Shown: positions 39,576 through 49,702 of the stretch, in pieces | How positions within the stretch are numbered: position 1 is the stretch's first letter | Layout of the letters: each line of letters begins with the position of its first letter | NCBI GenBank assembly: GCA_030549335.1 | Contig: JAUKPH010000026.1 | Location: 1,302,001-1,366,000, forward strand | Length of the DNA: 64,000 bases | Origin: Pontederia crassipes | Taxonomy: Eukaryota > Streptophyta > Magnoliopsida > Commelinales > Pontederiaceae | Direction: 5' to 3' | Notes under the pieces: generated by a model | The model's database searches: none | The model's input: only the letters and a program-made list of their open reading frames with translations | What the model was told of the DNA's origin: nothing | Translations under genes and position numbers: made by a program

Positions 39576-40676
39576 TGATCCCCTCTTATTATTCTCATAA
39601 TTATTATAATTAAATCCAGGAGATTAACAAAAATTCTGATCATATTTTAAGCCCTTTTTATCTATTATTAGTAAAACAGTTGAATGAATAAAAGGGAACT
39701 AACTACCTTTCAAATTTGGAATTCTGAACAAGGAGAAAGAAAAGGAGGCGAGCAAGGGAAGGAAAGGGAGAGTGGGGAAAGTAAGAAGAAGGTGGAGGAG
39801 AAGAGGATTGATGTTATCTAAACTCATGTCAAACTAAAAAGGATTTTTGGTTCCCTTGTGATGATACTTTGTTGATGCTACTTTTTTAGTTCTCTAATGT
39901 CGTGCATTTGACTCCTAGTTTTTATTTACTTGATACACTACAATTTTATTATTTATATTTGATTTCAATTGGATTGAGAGATCTGTTGTTTTCTTTTTAA
40001 AACTCGTTCCATCCGAGAGGAGGAACTGGTCAAGTTTATTTGCTGTGTTTTTAGTGATATTCGATTTAGTATTCTTATAAAGACTGAGGGGTCCATCATA
40101 ATTGATGTTGTGAGGTGAGAGCCCCTAACAGTGACTAGCGGTGTCAAATGTGTTTCAATTGCTCCGATTAGGATAAAAGAATGGGTAATTAACGATCGAG
40201 AGATCATCCCCTTCTCCTAGTTAGGATGAGAGATTGACTAATCAGCGATTCTAATCTAACATTTAACGACAACTCTTCCTTCGACTCAAGGTGAGATCAG
40301 CGAGCTTAGAGATAGAGTAATTAAGTCATATAGTAAGATCGAAAGATCATTCGACTCCTAAGGTGAGAACTAGGATGCAATAGCTTCAACGAGTTCATTA
40401 CAAGGGAATCTCTTCGATCACACTTTGATCGCTCTTCACTCTCCCTTGTTATTCTCTTCATAATTTGTGTTTCTTTATCATCCAATTTACTTTTAATCAT
40501 TTTGTGACAACTCTTGAGATATAAATAGATTGATAATTGATCTAAATCAATGGGGTTACGACACTTAGGATTTCTACTCCACCTGTGCACTTGCAGTTGT
40601 GTGAACTCCAAAGAAAAAATTAAAACACAACTAGAATTATTTTTAGTGCGAGAAATCTGTATCCACATAAAGTTCA
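39576..40676 (+). repeat. 3' LTR of the deleted element
   Basis: Starts TGATCCCCTCTTATTATTC after the PPT. Homology with the left copy runs to about 40,432. The rest (40,433-40,676, including CCACCTGTGCACTTGCAG near 40,580) has no left counterpart and is taken as LTR 3' end plus possibly flanking DNA. No clear CA end with a matching target duplication was found. GTATC occurs before the left LTR (36,329) and at 40,659, which could be a duplication but is weak. Confidence 0.7.
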
Positions 40677-43450
40677 TGTCACACCCAACTCCGTGACTAA
40701 GTTTTAATTTCAATTATCATAATCTCAGTTACGTTTAGCCATTCCTAAAATAAAATTGACAAAACCTCCCTCCCTTACTTTCTTGTGTTATTAGCCCACA
40801 CATACAAAAGATGGATATATATTCATCAAAGTTTAAAAAGAACTATAAGATATGACATTCGCATATTGTCGTCATATTTTTTTTTTCACAAACCATCTCA
40901 CATATAACCCCACAGGATCAAGTCTTATACAACCTTACAAAAAGTTTCTCACAAACTTGATTACAACAGCTAAGACTATCTATTACATATGCATGCTTCA
41001 AAAAAACAAAAGTGAAGGGGGATTAAAGTGCTCTAGCAGCTCGACCTCTTCTATATGCAGCAAAAATAAGCTCCGAGTCGACTCAACTCGAGAACTTACG
41101 AGTATCTGAAAAAAAACATTTAAAATGGGTTTTATGAGCAACAATCATTTGCTCAGTGAGTGAAATAAAAGTACAACATCGGGGAACAATACGAGTGCAT
41201 ATATCATTTAAATAACCACATTTCTTTCATAAGAGAAAACATTTAAAGCATAGCCCATATAGCATAACTTGTCAAATCATATGAACTTTCATAGAAGTAA
41301 AAGTAGCTCAACATATGATAATTTTCATATTTAAACTCCACACATGTGTCATTGCACATACTCATCATGGGTCAATATGTATCCCTCTATGATCATGTGT
41401 CATACAGTTAAGTAGAGCTTCATAATCAAGAGTCACAGATATGTATAGCGAATCATGGGTCAATACGTATCCCTCTATGATTGTGTGCCATACAGCTAAG
41501 CAGAGCTTCACAATCAAAAGTCTCAGATACACAGAGCAAATCATGGGTCAATACGTATCCCAATCATGATTGTGTGCCACCCAATCATGATTCTCAGATA
41601 CGCAGAGCATATCATGGGTCAATACGTGCACGCAGAGCAGCCCCCAAAGGGCAAAGACACCCGATATACGCCCCAAAGGCTTCATGTATATCGAATGCGG
41701 TCCCAAAGACCTTTTTCAAACAGCATGGCTAATGAACACATGGAGTTTAACAATATCAAAATACACATGTCATAGTCTCATATCATTATCAAATTAAACT
41801 TATTTTCACTTCACAAGCATTGTTCCCTGAAATCATTTTTGTATAAGATATTACTCCATCTCATATAAAATCCTTGAAACATATCATAAATACTTTTCAT
41901 AGCGCAAGATATGTTTCAATAATAACAATAATAATCTTTGCTTGAGGTAATACCATACATAAAAGAATTAATATATAACATTTTGCTATGTTGTAAATTT
42001 ACCCACTCACCTTTTACTTTATCACTTCAAGGAGGTTTATTAGATTTCCTCCCTTTCACTTGCAACTTGATGTTTTCCTACAAGCAATAATGCCTTTTTA
42101 CTTCTCAATCACTAATAAGGTAATATGCAATGCATGCTCATGATGCATGAATGATTATGCACCCTAAAATGCATGTAATACTCTCTAATACTAATTTCTA
42201 GCTTCAGGTATTCATATTCATAAGCTATTCCATACTTGAAACTTTTCAATTTCCCTAAAGCTTAACTAGGTGCTGTTTCAAGATTTTAGATTGAGTGTCT
42301 GTCAATAAATAATTCATAACTTCTTAATCACATGGGAAAATCTTATGATTCTAGATTAATTAGAAACTAGACATACTAAGGTTTTCAGCCCCAAATATCA
42401 CTATCAAATTCCAAGTGAGTAAGTTAGGACATCCCAAGCAATATGACATAGGGTTTCTGCCCTGGCAGACTGTGTGTCACTGAAATATAGATTTATATAT
42501 TTCTTCATAATTATCCCTTTAACTAGGGCATAATTTTCCTGAAAACTATACTTCATTAGTAATTTGTCATAAAAAATAGAGAATTTAACTCGCTGTATAG
42601 ATTTATAAAAAAAATAGTTAATTCGGGTCGCAATTTGTCAATGTCCTGGAATCTTACAGAAGCATCACTATGAAATGAAAAATTCATTTCTCCCAACATA
42701 CAAGTTCAAATAGTATGCTTCCACCTCTCATCGAACCCTTAGAATGTCTAATTTAGCATATCCAAATTTCAAATCCTAATGCACTCTATTCCAACCGTGC
42801 CCTAATTTACAAATGGAACTTGTATCACACTCGGAACGAGATGAGTGACTTGCGAAGGTAAGTTCATAACCTCCTCTATAAAACTCATTTTTGTTGGATT
42901 CCAGAGGCTATGGAAAACAAACTTCGAATGGATCAGCCATACGAAATTTCATAATTTATGGTTTGTATATCACGAAGTAATGATTCTCTCAATCAGAAGA
43001 ACAATTTCCGGATCAAAACTCACCTGGAACAGCCGACGTTCCCGATTTTCCCCAGGTCGTGTTGCTCGAGTTCTCCATATGGTAATTATTCTACGGTGAA
43101 ATTATCATGTTAAGTGGCTTATATATTTTTTTCAGAATTTTTTGAGGTCTTATGGAAGTTTGGAAAAATATCTTTTTGAGCAGCTCTCACCTGTCTGCTT
43201 CAGCTGCTTGGAACTTAAGTGATGGCCAATCACATTTTTTTGCATTAACTAAGTGTTTTAACCCTAATTAAGCTCAATTAATCCTTTTTAAACATATATA
43301 TTATAATATTTATAAATTGTATAATTTATTCCTAATAACCCTATTAATTCCTTTGTAAAGTTTGTCGATAATTAAGTAATCATTATGCACTAATCAAAAT
43401 ATTAATTACTATATAAAAAAATCACTAAATGTACATTTAAACTAACTTAG
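40677..43450 (+). repeat. Truncated LTR of a Ty3/gypsy-like family
   Basis: Begins TGTCACACCCAACTCCGTGA, a typical LTR start. It is homologous over most of its length to the reverse complement of the solo LTR at 61,597-63,599; shared words include CCTCCCTTACTT, CGACCTCTTCTATATGCA and GGTCAATACGTATCCC. It ends TTTAAACTAACTTAG at the start of an Athila LTR. The sister LTR continues for roughly another 55-60 bases, so the 3' tip has been lost. It is about 700 bases longer than the sister, mainly in the 42.2-43.2 kb part. No coding sequence. The small open frames at 41,481-41,775 and 42,845-43,099 are not maintained in the sister. Confidence 0.85.
41366..41640 (+). repeat. ~88-bp subrepeats inside the LTR
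   Basis: CATGGGTCAATAyGTATCCC units begin at about 41,366, 41,454, 41,542 and 41,613 (spacings 88, 88, 71). Each is followed by a CAGAGC.TC..AATCA segment. The solo LTR at 62.6-62.9 kb has the same subrepeats in reverse orientation. Confidence 0.85.
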
Positions 43451-45192
43451 TGATGCGTTAAATTTGTAACAATAAAATTTGCTAGCAAGTGCACTAGTCG
43501 CTTAAGTAATATAGTAATAGGAGTAAGAGTGTCGAACCCACGAGGAATATTATTAATTCAATATCTAGATTTATAAATTAATAAGAGAGGAAAAACATGG
43601 ATTTTTGGAAAGAGGTTTTATGAAATAAAATAAAGAAAATAAGATAAAGATAAGATAATGATGTTGAAGTTAGGCCTTAGGATGAAAATAGATCAGGATA
43701 AATATTTGAACCATAAAAGATAAATTTAATCTTTAAAGATGGATTAGGAATTTTCTCAAGTTATTAATTTACAAGATTAACATTACAGAGTCCACAAACT
43801 GGTAATTCTGCTATTTAATCCGGTAAATTAAAATATTTTAAATTTAATCAAACCTAAAGTCCCACAAACTGGTATTCGTCAGATAAGATTGAAATTAAGA
43901 TGCATTATTATGAAAATCCTAGACTATTAATCACTCCACAAACTGGTTAGATTAACAGACCACATAAACTTGATTCTCCACACACTAGTTATCAAATTTA
44001 TGTCAATTATTAATTTTACATAAAATCAATTAATTTAATTAATGAATTCTGAAATTAAATAATCCACAAATTGGTAAGTACTCAACTCAGAAATCCAAAT
44101 AATTAAATCAAAAGCATTAGCACAATTAACTAATTGATCAGAAAAGATTAAAACAAATAATATAGAGTCCAAATAGTTTCCCTTCAATAATAATCTCCTA
44201 AAATGAAATAAATAGAAAATATGGAGTTCATCCTAGAAATTATGGAGAGATAATAACAAAATAATAATAATTGGAAGAATTACACCCAATAGATAAAAGT
44301 CGAAGCTTCGGATCACGGGCAGACAGTCGGGCAGCCTCTCGGACTTGATCAGGGTCGCGATCAACTTCCAGCCGTCGCACTTCTCTCCTCTTGGTCGTAG
44401 CCTGCAGAGCTCACGACTCGCCGTGGAAGAAACCTGAACTTCAGAGCACGAATTGAAACGATGGATTCATCACATATTTATAGGGTGCGGACGGCCTTCA
44501 ATTTGATATCGGCCGTAACATCGTACGGTTGACTTTAAAATTATGAGATAAACTCGACCAAAGATAAATCCTTTTATCATTACGCCCAAAGATAAATCTT
44601 TCTTATCTTTACTCCTTTTGAATCTCGGCCGTAAGGAAAGAACTAAATCTTTACTCCCAAAGAGATAAAATTCCTTTTACTCCCTCCAAATCTCAGCCGT
44701 AAGGAAGGAATTTATCTTGTTACGCCCAAAAGATAAAATCATTTAATTATTACTCCTTTTGAATCTCGGCCAAAACAGAGAATTTAAACCTCGTTACGCC
44801 CAAAAGATAAAATCCTTTTATCTTTACCCCTTCAAATCTTAGCCGTAACAAAGAAGATTCCTTATCATTACCCCCTAGAAATCTCGGCCGTAAGGAACTC
44901 TTTTATCTTTACCCCTTTCGAATCTCGCCCAAAATGACTTGGGTGTAAAGCCAAATCTCGGCCGTAAGGAATAATTTCTTTGAATTTCGGCCGTGTTTTG
45001 AATTTTCCTGCAAAATAATTATTCAAATTTAATTAATCCATCCACAATTAAAATATTCAGAGAATTAATAATTAAAATTAATAAATCCAGAATTACGATT
45101 AAAAGTGACTAAAAATGATGCATGCCATGAACAAATTACAGAAAATTTAACTAAAATAATAATTTAAAATATGTTATATTTTGCATGCATCA
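43451..45192 (-). repeat. Athila 3' LTR (left copy)
   Basis: Minus-strand LTR of 1,742 bases beginning TGATGCATGC and ending AACGCATCA. It aligns throughout with 53,673-55,416. In the first 240 bases I count about seven differences by eye, so the two copies are a few percent apart. The U3 part is rich in CTCGGCCGTAAGG and TTACGCCCAAA words. Repeated CCACAAACTGGT segments lie in the 43.8-44.1 kb part. Confidence 0.92.
44475..44482 (-). promoter_or_regulatory. Putative TATA box of the left Athila LTR
   Basis: TATAAATA on the minus strand, about 710 bases into the LTR, followed downstream by a GC-richer leader. The same octamer is at the matching place in the right LTR (54,699-54,706). Confidence 0.6.
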
Positions 45193-45207
45193 AACTCTCC
45201 CAAGCTT
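45193..45207 (-). other. Polypurine tract, left Athila LTR
   Basis: AAGCTTGGGAGAGTT on the minus strand directly before the LTR start TGATGCATGC. A perfect 7-bp hairpin, TTGCTTGAGGACAAGCAA, lies just upstream at 45,214-45,231. Confidence 0.85.
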
Positions 45208-46874
45208 AAAGTCTTGCTTGTCCTCAAGCAAAAATTCAAAGCAAAGCTCAAGAAAGTTCCATCGTAGCATCCACATTGTCAACTGACTAATTTTCTCACA
45301 CAGTTCTTCTGCACACCTACTACTCAGTATCTCACCATTTTCCATGCTCAGCTTCATAGAGGTTCTGAATGCTACACAAATTTAAACAATCTCAAATTCA
45401 GCCTTGTGAAAAAATACATTGTCTATCAAATAATAGCATTAATATTGAACACATAAGTACTAATTGAGCTTAAAACTTTTTCTTTTTCTTTTCATTTTTC
45501 AACTTTATTTTCAATCATTTAAAAGTTCTAATCTTCAAGCAGGATTGCACAAGGAAGTCCATGTAGCGGGCTTTAGACTGATGACTCCCAGACCAGATGA
45601 CCTTAGGGCACCAGGTGATAAAGCACCCCTCGAGTTTACTTGCCCGAACAACCAAGGTTTTGAATGAAGAGTTCGAACATAGCCATGGTTCAGTACTCCT
45701 GTGCTTCTCCATATTTCACAAGATGGTCCATGTAGCAGGTTTTCGATCGACAGATCCCAGAGCAGTTGCCCTTAGGTCGCCAGGCATGAACCCCTACGGA
45801 TCTAATTACCCGAACACATCTTGGTTCCGGATAACACTTTTGTACCTACACATAACTTTATTCATCATTTTTTTTTAACTAATTGGGGTTTAACTAACCC
45901 TTCTTTATATAAGCTCAAAAAGTACTTGATATGGTCAATAAGAAGGCTACTACTATGAAGACTTAAAAAGAAATAAAAAGGCATGAATATGATTTTATCG
46001 TCTAGTCATTCATAATTCTATTTAGCATGGGCACACAGTCTATAAGTTTGATACTAAAATAGCAAGTGATAAGAAAGAAAAGCATTCAAATTTCATCTGT
46101 TAACGACATGTCTTTGAGCTTTTACTAAAAGATAATTAAAACAGTAAGACAAGAGTTTGTAAGATGGTAGCAAAAATAAATGCATGCAATGGTATTTTTT
46201 CGAAAATTTTCAAATTTTTTCAATTTTTTTGGATTTTTTTATAAATAGATGCAAACATAAGCAAATAAAAAGAAAGAAACATGCAATGCATGAAATGCAA
46301 ACTCCTCTAAGCTTAAACCAGACACTGTCCTCAGTGTTAAGCTAGCAAGGGAAAGTGAAAAGATAATATAGAAAAGCTAAAGAAATAAAAATAAAGAAAA
46401 GGGAAAAGATACAACCGGATTTATTTTCGGTGGAGAGATGCTCAGCCTTATATATATCGATGAAGGTGTCGGCCTCAAATGGTGTCGGTGAGAGGAGATC
46501 TCGGCCGATAATTGATGGATCTCGGCCGATAATGGAGAGCCTCGGCCGTAAAAGCTTGGCCGCAAAATTTTGTTGATGAAGATCTCAGCCGTGCAATCTC
46601 GACCGTAAGAAACTGGCCGTAATGGTGAGACTTCGGCCGTAACGAAGAAAGGGCGTAACGGCGTTAAAGCTCGGCCGTAAAGAATAGGAGGCGTGGCACT
46701 TTGGGCGTAAGGGAGCAGCGGTGACGGTGTCGGCTCTTCGGTCGTAAAACGAAGTCGGCGTGGAAGCTTGGCCGTAATGCACAGGGCGTAATGGTGAGAC
46801 TTCGGCCGTAAGGAGTTGGTTCGGCCGTAACGGTGGTGATTGATCTATTCCCACGTGATGGCACAGTGAAGGGT
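45208..46874 (-). other. Athila 3' non-coding region, left copy
   Basis: Almost the same as 55,432-57,098. It carries, in minus-strand order, a stretch very rich in TCGGCCGTAA-type words (46,420-46,850), an AT-rich part, two related conserved blocks (45,721-45,830 and 45,554-45,657), and the PPT-side hairpin. Open frames here are by-products of the short repeated words. No env-like coding sequence is recognisable. Homology with the right copy ends at GAAGGGT (46,874 and 57,098). Confidence 0.85.
45554..45830 (-). repeat. Duplicated conserved block pair in the 3' region
   Basis: Two related segments (45,721-45,830 and 45,554-45,657) share, on the minus strand, the pattern CCTGG, CCTAAGG, CTGGGA and GCTACATGGA with similar spacing. 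The first copy also has TAGATCCGTAGGGGTTCATG, as in the other element at 39,132. The pair is repeated at 55,948-56,056 and 55,781-55,883. Confidence 0.8.
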
Positions 46875-47011
46875 CATGTCGTAAGTGCTTGGCCGATTTT
46901 CAATGTGATTCGTCTATTTCGCCTTATCAGGTCTCTCCTTCCGCAGATGACTCAACAAAATAAAAACTCTTACCACAACTAAAGATATTAATCAACAAAC
47001 TAATGAAAGAC
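46875..47011 (-). other. Unassigned 137-base spacer
   Basis: Lies between the left 3' region and the sat2 fragment. It contains CTTGGCCGATTTT and a short pyrimidine run (GGTCTCTCCTTCCGCAG). It has no counterpart beside the right 3' region, where chromovirus sequence begins instead. It is probably more Athila internal sequence. No gene seen. Confidence 0.5.
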
Positions 47012-47694
47012 TAATGTCAAAGTTCTAAGTTATAGATATTTATAATAACCTTTGGGTATCCTAAGAGGTGGTAGATTTTAGAACTTTGACTCTATTTGAA
47101 AGCGTAGTTGAGCCGTTACAATCAATAATAAAGTTCTTAGGAATTAAAGTCTTACAGTAAGGTTCAAGGCTCTAAGTTATAGATAATTATTATAAACTTT
47201 GGATATCATAAGAGGTGGTAGATGTTTAGAACTTTAACTCTTTTTTAAACCGTAGTTGAACTGTTACAGTCAATGATAAAGCTCTTGGCATTGGAATCTT
47301 AGGGTATCCTAAGAGGTGATAGGTCCTTAGAACTTTAACTCTATTTCAAACCGTACTTGAATCGTTACAATCAACGATAAAGCACTTGGGGATGAGACTA
47401 CGAGAGTATTGATCAAAAAACTAACATACAAATACTTATTATAACCTTATGGGTATCCTAAGAGGTGATAGATCTTTAGAAATTTAACTCTATTTCAAAC
47501 TGTAGTTGGATTGTTACAATCAATGATATGCCTCTTGGGGATTAGGGTCTTAGAGTAAGGTACAAAGCTCAAAGTTATAAATACGTATATAACCTTTGGG
47601 TATTCTAAGAGGTGGTATATCTTTAGATCATTAACTCTATTTCAAACCGTCGTTAAACCGCTACGATCGATAATAAATCGATAATAAATCTATT
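47012..47694 (+). repeat. sat2 fragment inside the Athila composite
   Basis: About four and a half sat2 monomers in the same orientation as the 34.1-36.3 kb block (GGGTATCCTAAGAGGTGGTAG, CTCTATTTCAAACCGTA). The right edge joins the integrase reading frame at about 47,694. At the left edge, sat2 begins at TAATGTCAAAGTTCTAAG. It replaces the integrase C-terminus and whatever followed it. Confidence 0.9.
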
Positions 47695-48687
47695 CTAAGA
47701 GTTCACAGTTTTCTCTAGAATTCTTTTAATTTCTCTATTTGAAATTTCCACTTGTCCACAAGATTGGGCATGATATGGGGTACTAAGAAAGTGGTTGACT
47801 CCAAATCGGTTAAGAAGAGTTGACATTATTTTATTACAGAAATGTGTTCCATTGTCACTTATGATAGTCCTAGGTGTTCCAAATCGAGTAAAAATATTTT
47901 TTCTTAGAAAGTTGGCAACTACCTTGGCCTCATTTGTTGGTGTGGCTACAGCTTCTACCCATTTCGAAACATAATCAACCGCCACTAAGATGTATTGGTT
48001 GTTAAAGGATTTAGGGAATGGTCCCATAAAGTCCATGCCCCAAACATCAAAAATATCACATTGTAAAATATTTGTGAGAGACATTTCATCTCGACGAGAA
48101 ATATTACCTGTCCTTTGGCATTTGTCACAATACTTACAGTAGTTTCTTGCATCTCTGTAAATGGTTGGCCAATATAGTCCACATTCAAGTACCTTAGCCG
48201 CTGTTCGATTGGGTCCAAAGTGACCTCCAGCTTGTCCATCATGGCAATGACTTAGGATATTATCAATCTCATCTTCGTGAACACATCTTCGAACTACTTG
48301 ATCTGCACATAATCGAAAAAGATAAGGATCTTCCCAATGATAATTCTTGACATCAGATAAGAATTTCCTTTTTTGATGAGTGGTCATGCCCTTTGGAATG
48401 TAATGTCCTGTAAGGTAATTAGCAAAATCAGCGAACCATGGTGTAATGTCAGAAATTTGAAAAATTGTAGAGATAGAAAATAGTTTCTCGTCTGGGAATT
48501 CTTCAAGTATGTCTGTGACTTCTCTTGGAGATGGCTCCAAACGAGATAGGTGATCAGCTAATAAGTTTTCAGTCCCTTTTTTGTCTTTTACTTCCACATC
48601 GAACTCTTGCAAAAGTAGTATCCATCGGATTAGTCTAGGTTTGGCATCTTGTTTGCTCATCAAGTGCTTGATGGCTGCATGATTTGT
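47695..48687 (-). pseudogene. Athila RNase H end and integrase, C-terminally truncated
   Basis: The open frame continues in phase from the RT/RNase H part after an in-frame TAG at 48,688-48,690. It starts with the end of RNase H and its connection ([25 protein letters not shown]). Then come the integrase zinc-binding segment ([12 protein letters not shown] ... CKYCDKCQR) and the catalytic core, with first Asp in [11 protein letters not shown], second Asp in IISDNGTHF and Glu in [12 protein letters not shown]. The DDE residues are therefore all present. The frame stops at a TAG beside the sat2 junction, so the C-terminal DNA-binding part is absent. Integrase inserts the element's DNA into the host genome; this one is surely inactive because of the truncation and upstream breaks. 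The TTG at 48,663 is not a real start. Confidence 0.9.
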
Positions 48688-48690
48688 CTA

Positions 48691-49380
48691 TACAATGATT
48701 TTTGAACAAATTAGATATGATCTAAACTTGTCAAAAGCAAAAATAATAGCAAGAAACTCCTTCTCTGTTGTTGCATAATTTAGTTGGGCAGCATTCAATG
48801 TTCGGCTTGCATAATATATGACATGAAATGTTTTATCCTTTCTTTGCCCCAACACAGCTCCTACAGCACCATCACTCGCATCGCACATCAACTCGAATGG
48901 TAGAGACCAGTCTGGTGCAACAACAACAGGTGCAAAAATTAGCATTTCCTTTAATAAATTGAAGGTAGCAAGACAATCTGAATTAAAATCAAATTTTGTG
49001 TCCTTAGCAAGAAGATTAGTTAAGGGTTTAGCCATTTTTGAAAAATCTTTGATAAAACGGCGATAAAATCCTGCGTGCCCAAGGAAGCTTCGAATGCCCT
49101 TCACATTGGTTGGAGGTGGTAGATTTGCAATAACATCTATCTTGGCCTTATCCACTTCAATTCCAATTGCTGAGATTTTGTGGCCAAGCACTATACCCTC
49201 CTTAACCATGAAGTGACATTTTTCCCAGTTAAGGACCAAATTCGTTTCTTCACATCGCTGCAAAACTAGAGATAAGTTATCCAAACAATTATTAAAAGAG
49301 CTACCAAATAGTGTAAAATCATCCATGAAAACTTCGAGTATCTTCTCATTCATGTCTGCAAAGATGGACATCATGCATCT
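48691..49380 (-). pseudogene. Athila reverse transcriptase palm and RNase H
   Basis: Frame in phase between TAG stops at 49,381-49,383 and 48,688-48,690. It holds the RT catalytic box VFMDDF, then ETNLVLNWEKCHFMV, GIVLGHKIS, the thumb region NLPPPTNVKGIRSFLGHAGF and YRRFIKDFSKMAKPL, and the RNase H start with LMCDASDGAVGAVLGQR and YYASRTLNAAQLNYATTEKE. This enzyme copies element RNA into DNA and removes the RNA strand. The order and wording are those of Athila-lineage Ty3/gypsy. An ATG at 49,374 exists, but only because it follows a premature stop; it is an internal methionine. Confidence 0.92.
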
Positions 49381-49383
49381 CTA

Positions 49384-49698
49384 AAATGTTGCTGGAGCGT
49401 TGCATAGACCAAATGGCATCCTTCTATAGGCAAACGTTCCATGTGGACATGTGAACGTTGTCTTTTCTTGATCCTCAGGTGCTACTGCTATTTGATTGTA
49501 TCCAGAATAGCCATCTAGAAAACAATAATAGCTATGACTTGCAACACGCTCCAACATTTGGTCAATAAAAGGTAATGGGAAATGATCTTTGCGGGTAGCA
49601 TCATTAAGCTTCCTATAGTCTATACAGACTCTCCAACCTGTAACTGTTCTTTGAGGCACCAATTCATTATTTTTGTTACTTACCACAGTGATTCCTCC
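49384..49698 (-). pseudogene. Athila reverse transcriptase, finger/palm part
   Basis: Begins just after a one-base frameshift in an A-run (plus-strand TTTT at 49,699-49,702) and ends at an in-frame TAG (49,381-49,383) inside the conserved motif following NAPATF. It contains GWRVCIDYRKLNDATRKDHF, with the first catalytic-region motifs, FLDGYSGYNQI with the palm Asp, and the FTCPHGTFAYRRMPFGL box. Both ends are lesions, so this segment only makes sense as the middle of one RT domain. Confidence 0.92.
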
Positions 49699-49702
49699 TT
49701 TT

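Larger units (their letters stand above)
36334..40676 (+). mobile_element. Internally deleted Athila-related LTR retroelement
   Basis: Two long direct copies of an LTR (36,334-37,063 and from 39,576) flank about 2.5 kb that holds a broken, non-pol reading frame and a clear polypurine tract before the right LTR. No RT, integrase or gag motif is present. The PPT context (GCTTGAGGACAA, then AAGCTTGGGAGAATT, then TGATC) matches that of the minus-strand Athila composite at 45.2 and 55.4 kb, which places it near the Athila lineage by inference. The left LTR lacks its 3' end and the PBS, so a deletion from the 5' LTR through gag-pol is the simplest account. It lies at a break in sat2 (36,333). Its right limit is uncertain because another LTR begins at 40,677. 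Confidence 0.75.

Noticed and set aside
46930..46950. Pyrimidine run GGTCTCTCCTTCCGCAG as the PPT for an LTR ending near 46,870
   Set aside because: The true LTR start is at 45,192, where a strong PPT and the TGATGCATGC end agree with the right copy. The 45.2-46.87 kb part is a 3' region, not LTR.
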